The notes beneath the pieces were generated by a model. It worked only from the letters and a program-made list of their open reading frames with translations, was not told where the DNA came from and did not search any database. A program made the position numbers and the translations under genes. From Plecoglossus altivelis (Eukaryota; Chordata; Actinopteri; Osmeriformes; Plecoglossidae), in the NCBI GenBank assembly GCA_036571765.1, contig BROE01000025.1, positions 6,058,918 through 6,122,917 of the forward strand: a DNA stretch of 64,000 nucleotides, read 5' to 3'. This document shows positions 17,080 through 27,650 of the stretch, piece by piece (position 1 is the first letter of the stretch; every line of letters begins with the position of its first letter).

Positions 17080-17325
17080 ACATCCCTCTCTCTCCCTACA
17101 TCCCTCTCTCTCCCTACATACCCCCTCTCTCTCCCTCTTTCTCTACATCTCCCCTCTCTCTCTCCCTACATCCCTCTCTCTCCCTACATACCCCCTCTCT
17201 CTCCCTCTCTCTCTACATCTCCCCTCTCTCTCTTTCTACACCCCCCATCTCTCTCCTACACCCCCCTCCTCTCTCACCCCCCCTCTCTCCCTCTCTCTCT
17301 CTACACCCCCCTCTCTCTCCGCCCC
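16917..17325. repeat. CT microsatellite with CTACAT interruptions
   Basis: About 400 nt of CTCTC and CCCTCTCTCCCTACAT-type units on the + strand. The 143-codon open frame through it is an artefact. Confidence 0.95.
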
Positions 17326-19070
17326 CTCCATGTACAATGATTCCAGCTCCAACAACAGAGACGGGAGTGATGGAATTAGGAACATGACAGAGACCTTCGA
17401 TGACGTAGCCCAATCTGAAGTCAATACACTTGAATACAAACACGAACGACGCGGAGAAACATTATACACACACAAAGGCAATTGTGAATTTATGTAGTTT
17501 ACTTGCTTTAATAAAGCCCATAGCTAGCAAAGTAGCTAAATCACTTTTTAACACCAAGTAGCTGTGGCTGGGATATGGACAATTGAATTACGTGTTATTT
17601 TTTCTCTCCATATGTTCCGTTATTGTTAATCACAAATAGTTTTAATAAGCATTGGTGTCAATTACGTCTGTTCTTCTGTGGTTTCTGAGCCTTCGTAAAA
17701 TTGCACTTATATCATTAGAATCTCTAATCACCTGCGGGTGGAAGAGTGGGTGGTGACGTTAAATTGAACCACGGAAATGGAAATATAACAAGAATTAGAT
17801 GCACTTAGCCATCAGATGCTAATGGCAACAATCAACAGGCAATTACCTGGTGCACTTCAGAACCTTGACAAGTGCAGGTGCGCAGCTCCCTAATTTCTCT
17901 TTCACGCATTAATATAGCATTTCCATAATTGGCAACAATGAGCCGCTTCTATCACTGTGCATACACTTACCCTTGCTTTCACAATTAAGCGACATTGTTC
18001 AGGAGGCGTGTATTCCAGAGACGTGATGATGACAAATCCCTGGGGAGTAAAGTTGAAATGCCTTTTTTCCCCACTCTCTACCCTACTATTCACTGAGATA
18101 TTTCCACTTGAATAAAAACGACATTTAAAAAAGCGGGATTTTTGTGTGTGTGTGCGTGTGTCACGATATATACGTTTGTTCATCAGTTCGTCAGAAACGA
18201 GACAAGACTTTCTAGTTACGCGGTTGTATAGATTATCTTGCCATCCAAGTCATGCAGAGACAACTCATATCATAGTCGATGTTGCTCTTATTGTTTTCCT
18301 GAAAAACACACTCGATTATGAGGGAGATATCGGGGGTCAACGGAATAAATGAGATCCTGTTTATTAGATTAGTTTGAATTTTATGAATCCCCGGAGGGAT
18401 ACTCAGCGATTAAAATCAGCGATCGCAGAATCAGAGCGAGAACGTGATTACTGTGATCTTCGAGCTGTCAGCGTGAACATCAAGGATCCTCTCTCGACCT
18501 GTGGCTCAGGCCTCGAGATCTATGACACCCTTAGCGGCTGCGCTCACTCCGGCAGCCGCTGACCAACGCTTCCTGGATGTCAAGCCAATCCTTTGTTCTG
18601 GGACTGTAATGCTTGTCTCTCAGGACCCCGGTGAAGGCTGGCTGGGAACATGCTTAATCTGGAAGTAAACTGTCCTATCCTCCACGCCAAAGCGTCATGT
18701 CATGTCTTGATCTTGTGAGAGTTCACTTCACACCTCAGGAAGGGATCGAGCTGTCATTGTTGAGAGACTGGAAAGATAAGTGCTTCCTATCTCATAACGC
18801 AGCCCTCCCCTCAGGTTCCTGGGGAAAATAGCGTTGTTGTGGCTATACACAGACGCTAACAAAGATGTCAATGAAAAGGAACAGCTAAACCCAGTGTATC
18901 TCACTGTTGGATTCTGAAAAAGATACATTCAAAGATTCAAAGATAAAAAATGAACGATGGAAGAATGACATTGTCCTAAAGTGGCTCAGAGTAGTGGTGA
19001 AAAGCAGCTGGACTGATCTTTGCAAAGCTTACGAAGAGAGGAGATAGCAGCTGGTTATCCACTAAGACGT
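17326..19070. promoter_or_regulatory. Complex block with candidate non-coding elements
   Basis: Two stretches look conserved in texture: about 17480-17900 (AT-rich) and about 18360-18570 (mixed, including AGCGATCGCAGAATCAGA). No exon was recognised. Confidence 0.3.
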
Positions 19071-19243
19071 AGGTGTCAAACTCCGGTCCTCGAGGGCCGC
19101 TGTCCTGAAGGTTTTCGATGTGTTGTTATCAAGCTCTGTGGAAGCCTGATAACGACCCATCATTAGAATCAGGTGTGCTGGAGCAGGGAAACATCAAAAA
19201 CCTTCAGGACAGCAGCCCTCGAGGACCTGGGTTTGACACCCCT
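19071..19243. mobile_element. hAT-like miniature inverted-repeat transposable element (MITE)
   Basis: Terminal inverted repeats of about 50 bp: the left end AGGTGTCAAACTCCGGTCCT mirrors the right end AGGACCTGGGTTTGACACCC. The inner arms pair through CTGTCCTGAAGGTTTT. The core contains AATCAGGTGTGCTGGAGCAG, a sequence I associate with abundant fish non-autonomous hAT elements. The element is about 173 bp and has no coding capacity. Target-site duplications could not be defined with confidence. Confidence 0.8.
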
Positions 19244-20794
19244 GCACCAAGAGTATCTATGTGACTATTCTCTCCACACATTATGCATAAGGTAGCAGAT
19301 TGTGCAATTTAGTAATCTGTGTAATACCCTTATGTGTGTAAACACAGGGTCTGTTTACACAGAGATAGTTCAGATATTCTGAAGAGACGAGCAGGACTTC
19401 GTGTCTCCAAGTGATACAGCGTCTTCTATCTGAGGAAAACGAAACTCTGCTTTTTTAATAAGATCCAGAATACTCCTGCTTTCGAATCCACTGCGTCTCT
19501 CTGGATGCCCTAGTTCTCCCCCCTCCCATCTCTCTCCTTTTCCCTGCATGGCCTCTGACTGTTTGACTTGTACAAAACTTTTCTGCTGTGCAAGTCCGGA
19601 TGCTTAAGCCACGTCTTGAAAGGATTTCCTGGTTTGTGTGTCATCCAGTCTGCAGTCGAGTGTAGTTAGCTGAAGGAGAAACAGTTGAAACATGGTCCTG
19701 GCTGGTCCATCTCTCTTGGAAGTCCTCTCTCTTCCTTCTGCATGGCTTGTCTCGCTCAGCAAGGCTGTTGCTTTGACCCAAGACCCCACCAGGACCTCCA
19801 GGCATCAGCTTGGCCTTCCCAGCACAGGCACTGACCTTGACCATCAGCTGTTCTTCCACACACTCACAGGTAACCCTGCTCTTCCTCTGCAACACACAAC
19901 ACAAAACCGCATCTTCACAGCCCTGTCAGTATGGCGATAGCGACACTATTTGGTTTTGCGTTTTTGTCCTTAGCAACCCTACAATCAAATGCGTTGCAAT
20001 CAGTCATAAAAAAGAGAGAGAGAAAGAAAACAGAGCTACTGTCTTTTCAATAACCATGATTTATGATGAATCTCAGTTTAATCCTACTGGGTCATGGTGA
20101 CACAATACAGTGTTCGTTGTCGTTTCCTCGCGGTAACTGTTACCACGGGACTGCGAGCCCCTCCGCCCCCCTCCGCCCCTGCCCCCCACCCTCCGAAAGG
20201 GAGAGGATGTGAATCCAGAGAGGTTTGAGAGAGAAGCACCATGCCTCTTGCCACTAACTGTGATTTGGCTTTGTAACAGTCCACTAAACACTAGGCTGGG
20301 GGGATCTGTGAGTGGAGTGCTTATCTGAATGACAAGACTGGGGGGGGCCGGGGGGCCGGGGGGCCAGAGGGGAGGGAGGGTGGGCCATGGGGGAGGGGAG
20401 GGGGGGGTTATTTGGCCACTGGCCGTTGCTCCCTGTCGCTTCACAGGAGACAAAACCTCAAGGTGTCCATAAACTCACCAGAGAAAGCAGGCGGAGCTGT
20501 ACAACACAACCATGTAAATGTGTTTACAATCAATAAATAAGAACTGGGAATCGTAAAAAAATCATCATAATCTGAATATAGACTCATCTTAAATATGGCT
20601 AAAATAGTAGATGGCGTCAATAAATCTATTCTGTGTCATATATTATGGGATGTTGAAACACAAACTGCATTTGTCCTTGCTTTAGCAATTCTCATCAATC
20701 TGTTTGGAAAGCATGTCAATAAAGCAACCCTATGGAAAAAGGGCAATTAAGCGTTCATTGCTCCGGGTGTGTTTAGTGTCGTCCGAGGTCGTGG
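19244..20794. other. Intergenic, includes a forkhead-type inverted repeat and a G/C-rich stretch
   Basis: Holds a short inverted repeat of forkhead-like words (19335-19361) and a strand-biased C-rich (20160-20190) and G-rich (20340-20407) stretch. The rest is unique sequence. No gene was seen. Confidence 0.45.
19335..19361. promoter_or_regulatory. Inverted pair of forkhead-type sites
   Basis: TGTGTAAACA (19335-19344) and its exact reverse complement TGTTTACACA (19352-19361) are separated by 7 bp. Each contains GTAAACA/TGTTTAC, the core recognised by FOX proteins. Function is inferred only. Confidence 0.35.
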
Positions 20795-20862
20795 GCGTGT
20801 GTGTGTCTGTGTGTGTGTGTGTGTGCGCGCGTGCGCGTGCGTGCGTGTGTGCGTGCGCGTTG
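20795..20862. repeat. (GT/GC)n microsatellite
   Basis: A GTGTGT run changing to GTGCGCGC words; alternating purine-pyrimidine, potentially Z-forming. Confidence 0.9.
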
Positions 20863-22411
20863 TCTTTACTGCTTGACCTCAGCCACATGCGATGGCAAGC
20901 CTTCCCCCAGAAGCAGCTCTCTCAGTGGTGCTGCACCTCTCTCTCTCTCCATTACCCTCCTCTGCTTACCCACACAGGAATCCACACTGCTGTATATTAA
21001 TTAAGGGGGTTTCACAAATGATAATCAGAACTATAAAGATCCCCGGTCCCTCCCCGTGCTCTACCTTCCTCTGTCTCAGTACATTAGAGGGAGGGAGGGG
21101 GGGCAGAGTGAGGGAGGGGAGGCGAAGGGAGTGGGTGTGGAGCGCAGACGAGGAAGGGAGAAGGGAGCGTCCCCCACGTTACACGGTTGCAGCCTAAACT
21201 GATAAATTGCAGATTAAATGACGGCCACACTCCACTTCACCCTCCACCCAACAGCGCCCCCCCCTCCCCTCCACCACCCTCCCCCTCTCCCGTCCGTTGC
21301 CTCACCCTCCCTTCGCCCCCTTAATTTCACACGTTTCTGCTATTCACTGCCTTCTTGGCCTGTCAATTCTGCCTAATCGTGAAATGCACTAAAACACGAG
21401 GCCCTGACAGAGGCAGATCAAGAATGATGAACATCTTTCAGAGGGTGGGTGGAGGAAAAAAAAAAAAAAACGCCTTCTCCCAACTCCACTAAAAGACTCG
21501 CATCACTTATGCAGAAATCAGCGGCCTGCCAGCATCCAGGAATTAGACCTGCAGACAGAAGATACATGAGGTTCTTTTTGTGTGTCTAAAGCAGCCTTGA
21601 CAAGTTCTAGTTAACTACGGCGAGGGTGACCCCCCCCCCCCCCCCCCCCCCCCCCCGCCCCCCCCAACACAAAAGGACACAGAGCTTTATTAACGAGGAA
21701 GCGCCCGTGTCAATAATCCAGGCGTTTGGGCCGAGTCCAAAGACATGCAGCAACACACATCTCCCATGATGTTAACACCAGCGTCCAAGCAATATTTCTT
21801 CTGCCGATGGACAATTTCATGATCCCACAATACATTCGTTGTTTTTTTTTGGAGGGGCCTTGTGTTTGTGATGTAGCTGATGATAACCAATATATTATCC
21901 TTGATTATTAGGCTTCTGTCCCCCACAAAACCTTGCAACAGTATCAGTTCTGCATACATGAACAAGGACAAAGAAAAGAAGGCATTCAAAATCTAACAAG
22001 GCTGTGGATGTTGACTCTAGATACATATATAATGTACATTCAAATTCCACACACTGAATAAATTAGAGATATGCTTCTCTGTATGCATTTATGCAATATT
22101 AAGAAAAAAAGGGTGGGGAGGGGGGTTGAAATATCCCATATTATGCATAATTTTGTTTTGCAGACCTCCAATCTTCATTAAGACCCTGCCATATTGCCTG
22201 GTCATTAAACGTCGAGATAATGGCAACCTCACTGCCTGACTCTGTCCTAATTGCCTCTTCTGTGAAATTCCATTCTCAAGACAAAAATGACGTAGCGAGC
22301 TGGGGTTTGTGAGGCCTCTTCCTATTAATAGGATGGCGTTTCTAACTGAACAAGACAATTCCCTTGGAGTTCAATTTCCTGTGCGTACACCAGACAGAGC
22401 GTCTTCCCTTC
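20863..22411. promoter_or_regulatory. Complex block with C-run and candidate regulatory element at about 22080-22411
   Basis: Contains a purine-rich stretch near 21085-21165, a C-rich stretch near 21240-21320, and a pure C-run of about 30 (21629-21665, one G). A block at about 22080-22411 has a POU/octamer-like TATGCATAAT at 22142-22151 and several TAAT words. No gene was seen. Confidence 0.35.

Positions 22412-22457
<46 letters not shown>
22412..22457. repeat. (CT)n microsatellite
   Basis: Pure CT dinucleotide repeat of about 22 units. Confidence 0.95.
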
Positions 22458-22460
<3 letters not shown>

Positions 22461-22531
22461 CTACGTTTGTTTGTAAGAGCCTGATGCCTGAAAGACGACA
22501 GACAAACCGAACGTGTTGAAACTCGATTGGG

Positions 22532-22569
22532 AGAAAATCCCACGTTTCTCTCGAAACGTGGGATTTTCT
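22532..22569. other. Perfect 17-bp inverted repeat with a 4-nt loop
   Basis: AGAAAATCCCACGTTTC (22532-22548), loop TCTC, then GAAACGTGGGATTTTCT (22553-22569), an exact reverse complement. The stem is shorter than a typical microRNA precursor. It could be a hairpin element, a transposon remnant or a local inverted duplication. Confidence 0.9.
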
Positions 22570-22575
22570 GCACGT

Positions 22576-23220
22576 CTCCCCCTGATGTAAATATGAAGGA
22601 ATATCAAAGAGAGAGGAAAAACCTCATTAATAAAAAAAAAAGAAAAAAAAAAGTTGGTTCTTCAGTCAGCATCGTGTAGGGAGGCAGCATTTGAAGAGTG
22701 TGCCTCGTCTAATGAAAGCCAAGCTGTCCTTACTTTATTACGATCCTGCACCAGAGGCACTGTTTGTATTTCAAAGGGCAGTCCATGTACACGGGCCTAT
22801 TTCACATTATATCCTGTGGTGAAGAGCTGAAAGAAAAGATTAGACTTTGGGATGTCTGGGAAAAACTCGACTTCGTCCTCATTTGAAGCCAGATCGTGTC
22901 TCGCACCTCAAAATAAGAAACCGGAAACGTCTCAAAATGTACTTCGATCAAATGAAAACCCTTGACATGAAACTGTAGCAAATTCTAAACAGTTTGGTCC
23001 ATGTTCTTAAAGCAACTCAGCTATGGCTATCGGGGGTGAGGTAGAGGTTGGCTATTTGCTTGTATTTGATTGGAAGTGAGTCTTGCATCATGGACAGGAG
23101 AGCAGAGTGAGGTGAGACAGAGGGTCACTGTGGCAACGCCACGGAAGTGATCACCTGCTGACCTAAGGGGTCTCTTGGCCCCTCTGCTGGCCTTAGGGGC
23201 CTCCTGCTGGCATCAGGGGT
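22576..23220. other. Unique sequence between hairpin and minisatellite
   Basis: Short A-tracts near 22630-22652 and otherwise complex sequence. The last ~60 bases (GGGGCCTCCTGCTGG type) lead into the minisatellite. No gene was seen. Confidence 0.5.
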
Positions 23221-23830
23221 CAGCCTCTCTTCAGTACACTCCAGGAGCCTCCCTTAGCCTCTCTTCAGCACACTCCAGGGGGCCTCCCTTAGCCTCTCTT
23301 CAGTACACTCCAGGGGGCCTCCCTTAGCCTCTCTTCAGTACACTCCAGGGGCCTCCCTTAGCCTCTCTTCAGTACACTACAGGGGCCTCTCCCAGCCTCT
23401 CTTCAGTACACTCCAGGGGCCTCTATTCAGTACACTCCAGGGGCCTCCTTTAGCCTCTCTTCATCACACTCCAGGGGCCTCCCTTAGCCTCTCTTCATCA
23501 CACTCCAGGGGCCTCCCTTAGCCTCTCTTCAGCACACTCCAGGGGCCTCCCTTAGCCTCTCTTCAGCACACTCCAGGGGCCTCCCAGCCTCTCTTTAGCA
23601 CACTTCAGGGGCTTCCCTTAGCCTCTCTTCAGCACACTCCAGGGGCCTCCCTCAGCCTCTCTTCAGCACACTCCAGGGGCCTCCCAGCCTCTCTTCAGTA
23701 CACTCCAGGGGCCTCTATTCAGTACACTCCAGGGGCCTCCCTTAGCCTCTCTTCAGCACATTCCAGGGGCCTCTCTTCAGTACACTCCAGGGGCCTCTCT
23801 TCAGCAAACTCCAGGGGCCTCCCTCAGCCT
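23221..23830. repeat. 34-bp minisatellite, about 19 copies
   Basis: The core unit includes AGCCTCTCTTCAGTACACTC followed by CAGGGGCCTCCCTT. Full-length and roughly 24-bp truncated units are mixed, and GTACACT, GCACACT and TCACACT variants are interspersed, which suggests repeated unequal exchange. There are no unique spacers, so it is not a CRISPR array. Confidence 0.95.
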
Positions 23831-24990
23831 CCCTCATGTTTACGGCCCTCGGCTCCAACCTCCTCTCCCTCACACGTTTCTCAACGCTCCATCTCCATAT
23901 CCTTAAAAGCGGAAATTAATTTCGAGAACGACCAAGCTCATTTCTAATTGCTTCATTATTCCGTCGTGTTCTCGTGACAATAGTGGCATTTGCTTGTGTA
24001 TTTCTAATTACGTGGATTTTTTTTATTTTTTTTGCGTTTTTCTTCTTTCTTTCAGTTTTTTTCCTTTTTTCCTTTTTTTAATTTTTTGCTCGTTATCAAG
24101 GACTTCAGGTAATTGTGGAGAAAATAATGACTGGCTGCCTGGTTTGCATGTCTCTTATGGATTCCACATCGACACAGTCTGCCTGCGACCAGGTCTCTTA
24201 TCAGGAAGGTTGTTGTGTTTTAAAGCTTCCTCTACCTACAGTGCTACTCATTAAAGAGGCCCCATAGCTCCGTTTCCTGTAATGAGCTACTTGTGTCAGT
24301 GTTTACCTTATGACAGATTACCACTGGCTTTTACACAATTATCGCCGCAAATGTGGTCGTGCTTGAAATGTTGTACTATAGTCCAGCATTAATTGTCATT
24401 TTTGTGAGAAGAAATTGGGAAGGGAAGGAAGGGGGTCCATTTGGTCTTCATTTCAGCACCTGAATCCTCGTCCGTGTTTGTATTTGTCAAGTCCCAGTTT
24501 AACTTTCAACCCAAGGCTCTCTGCAAGAAACGATGAGCATGGTGAAAATCAACATTCATCCCCAGATCATTCCATTATTGGGAATGACAAACAGCAAATA
24601 CTTAGTGTGATTCGTCTTCTCAAAGTCTCAGATGATTCTCATTGGTGCCATGCTCTGATGATGATGACATTACTAATAATGCCTTCTTTATAGCGTGATT
24701 TGATTTCATTGTGAGAAGATTAAAAACCTGCCGTTTGAGGAGGTGCTGTTCCTGTTTCATGCAACATTGGAGAATATGGATAATGACATTATAATAATTA
24801 AAGAATATTACAAACAGAGAGAGCTGTGCTATTTGCAACTGCACATAATGGTGACCACCACTGTTATTTCTATTTGAAAAATCCACTGAAGTGTGAAACA
24901 ATAATAAGCCCCAGGGAACGGCAATGTCATTTTTTATTCTTCTGTATTAAAAGAGAAAAAATACTCAACTCCCCCCCACCTCCCTCCTTC
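23831..24990. promoter_or_regulatory. Complex AT-rich block, candidate regulatory DNA
   Basis: T-rich near 24015-24085, then non-repetitive sequence (about 24090-24290 and 24480-24900). It has TAATT-type words and no coding potential that I recognise. Confidence 0.3.
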
Positions 24991-25270
24991 TTCATATCTT
25001 TAACTCTCCCTCCCTCTCTCTCTCTCCCCTCCCCTCCCCTCTCGCTCTCCCTCCTTCCTCCCCTCTCTCTCCTCCCCTTCTTCCCTCTTCCTCCCTCCTT
25101 CCCTCACTCTCTCCTCCCCCTCTCTCTGCCTCCTTCTCTCTCTCTCATTCCCTCCCTTCCTCCCTCTCTCCTTCCCCTCTCTCTGCCTCCTTCTCTCTCT
25201 CTCCCATTCCCTCCCTCCCTCCTTCCCCTCTCTCTGCCTCCTTCTCTCTCTCACATTCCCTCTCTCCCTA
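24991..25270. repeat. CT/CCTT pyrimidine-rich tract
   Basis: About 280 nt of CCCTCTCTCTGCCTCCTT-type units. Open frames on both strands are low-complexity artefacts. Confidence 0.95.
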
Positions 25271-25589
25271 CCTCCTTTCTCCTTTAGTTGAAATTCTGCT
25301 GTTACAGCATCACCACCATTGCTGTGCGAAACCTCAGAGGCAGACTTAATTAGTTGCTAAGAGAAACCTGCCAGCTGAGAAGATCTGGGAGAGCAGAGCA
25401 GATTTGAGTTTGCTCTGAACTTTGCTAATTATCAGGTAGTCTGTAATTTCCACCCTCCTCCCCCTCCCTGCTCCCTGGAGGCCCATGACAGAGCACAGCG
25501 TGAACCGAAAAGCGGAAAGGAGGGAGAATGAAGGAATGAATGGATAAACTGGGCATATTTTACTGCTGGGGACAAACTGTAATTTTTTT

Positions 25590-25615
25590 CCTCCAGCACT
25601 TCTGTGAATCCTGCA

Positions 25616-25675
<60 letters not shown>

Positions 25676-25740
25676 CAGCACTTCTGTGAATCCTGCAGTT
25701 ACTCTCTCTCTCTCTCTGTGCCCCCCTCTCTCTCTCTCTC
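25590..25740. repeat. (CT)n flanked by a 29-bp direct repeat
   Basis: The same 29 bp, beginning CCTCCAGCACTTCTGTGAAT, occurs at 25590-25618 and 25672-25700 with a pure CT run between. A second CT run follows. This is a duplication of a unit that contains the microsatellite edge. Confidence 0.9.
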
Positions 25741-26604
25741 CAGAAAGGATGTGTAATGTAAGCGTATGACAAGGTTTCACCTGAGAGAGTATGGCAGAGA
25801 AAGTTGCCTGGTCCTGCTCACGCAGGGAACCACCCAGACTCCCCTTCGGAGTTAGCGAACGAGAACCAGAACACGGGGGGGAAAGTGGACAGGAGGGCGG
25901 CATCATTTATTTCCCACCATGTCCCAGCAGTGACAGCGGCTGTGTTTAGCAGGTTCCCATGCTGCATGCATCGCATTACCAAACTGAAGCGCTTCAAATA
26001 AAAGACGAGGTTGAATTGCTGTTGACCTGAGTGAGCTAAAATGACATAGATTCAGACAAATAGAGCACTGCGCGGGAAGGGGGAAAAAGATGGATGTCCC
26101 GCGGCCACAACACGGCGCAGGCCAGTCCTCAGCACAGAGAGAGCAGCCTTTGACAGTTTGTCCTCATACATCAACACCAAACCTGTCAAAGCAGTCGAAA
26201 CCTTTCATATGGTTTATGAATACCGATGGCAATTGAATTTTTTCAGCCGTCGGTTCAAAAGACAATGCAGCGTAAAGACAAAGTGGGAATGCTTCTGAGC
26301 GAATAAAGAGAACGATCAGAAATGACCAACTCTGATTCGAAAACCCATCGTAAAAGGATTTCGCCGTTCTCGTACGTCAAACTCTTTCAGAAGAGTTGGG
26401 GTGTAGTTCAGGAACCACTTCAGTCTTGTTCTGCCTTGATTTCAGTAGCCAGAGCTGTGTGTGTATCTATTGCCAAGGGTGCAGCCTCTAATATGCACGC
26501 CTGAACGCATTGTGAAAAGAGAGTACTTCTTCCTCACTTGGTTTAATTGTCCCTTAGAGACCTGTGGAATTGGGATCTAAGTGGAATACCAGTCTTGCTT
26601 TTCA
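25741..26604. other. Unique intergenic sequence, nothing identified
   Basis: Complex sequence with no recognised gene or element; the short open frames are consistent with chance. Confidence 0.5.
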
Positions 26605-26765
26605 TCTCTCTCTCTCGCTCTCTTTTTCTCTCTCGCTCTCCCCCCTCCCTCCCTCTTTCTCCCTCTTTCTTTCTCTCTCTCTCTCTCTCTCTTACTCCCT
26701 CTCTCTTGTTCTCCCCTCTCCCTCCTTCTCTTTCTTTCTCCCTCCCTCTCTCTCTCCCTCTCTAT
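26605..26765. repeat. CT pyrimidine-rich tract
   Basis: Imperfect CT/CCCT/CTTT repeat, about 160 nt. Confidence 0.95.
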
Positions 26766-27430
26766 AGGAGCAGGCGCTCAGAGATTGCTGATTTGGCCTG
26801 TCTTTATTTCATCCCGCCCGCCTTCTCCCAAGGCTCTGGTGTGCAGCGTTTCAGCACCAGTGTTAGGCTTTATTAACCCCCTAAGCAAGGAGTACCTGAG
26901 GGAGGTCGGTCAACGGTCGTTAAAAATCTATTGTGACTTGCCTGGAAAATGAATAAATGAGCACATTATTTCCTGGCGTTCGGGAGCCCCGCTGTACTGT
27001 TTGTCCAATCAAGTCCGAGGCCTGTGAAAGTCAACCAGGGTTGACACGCACATTTTATTTAAGTTTTTGTCTGTCAAAATAGTTTAAACGCGTAATGAAC
27101 AAAGGAGTGGTAATTTGAAATATAATCCCATTACACTGATGAAATTACAAAGACGGCAAGAGTTCACAAATCATGCTCATTGTTTTCTATGATGAGCGAT
27201 GGCCCGGTGGAGGAGGGGCTGGTGGGGGAGGAGCAGGCGCTGAATGAATAGTGACAGCAAGGTAGCAGGACTGGAACTGCAGCCTCACACACCTCTGTGG
27301 GCTTAGGAGCCCGGGGCCGCGCTCGCCTCCGTGGCCGCTCGCCTCCGTGGCCGCTCGCTCGGGTCGCACGTCCTGCAGACGGGGCGATGCCTCGAGGGGG
27401 CAGCCACCCGCCTCTGCCTGCCCCTTAGCC
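26766..27430. other. Unique intergenic sequence
   Basis: Complex sequence; GC rises from about 27200 towards the minisatellite, with a short repeat of CGCTCGCCTCCGTGGC near 27320-27355. No gene was seen. Confidence 0.45.
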
Positions 27431-27650
27431 TGCGATTCTCTCGCTGCCTCGCTGCCTCTCTGCCCTGCCTCACCCTGTGTCTCTCCGCCCTGCCTCTCCG
27501 CCCTGCCTCTCCGCCCTGCCTCTCCGCCCTGCCTCTCTGCCCTGCCTCACTCTGTGTCTCTCTGCCCTGCCTCTCTGCCCTGCCTCACCCTGTGTCTCTC
27601 TGCCCTGCCTCTCTGCCCTGCCTCTCTGCCCTGCCTCACTGTGTCTCTCT
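27431..27650. repeat. Minisatellite of GCCCTGCCTCTCT-type units
   Basis: Short units (13-14 bp) of CTGCCCTGCCTCTCT with inserted CACCCTGTGTCT blocks. Long open frames on both strands through it are products of the repeat. Confidence 0.9.

Noticed and set aside
22532..22569. MicroRNA precursor
   Set aside because: The stem is only 17 bp with a 4-nt loop; the flanks do not extend the pairing, and a usual precursor needs a longer stem.
23221..23830. Regular repeat resembling a CRISPR array
   Set aside because: There are no unique spacers, the units are contiguous, and the genome is eukaryotic.
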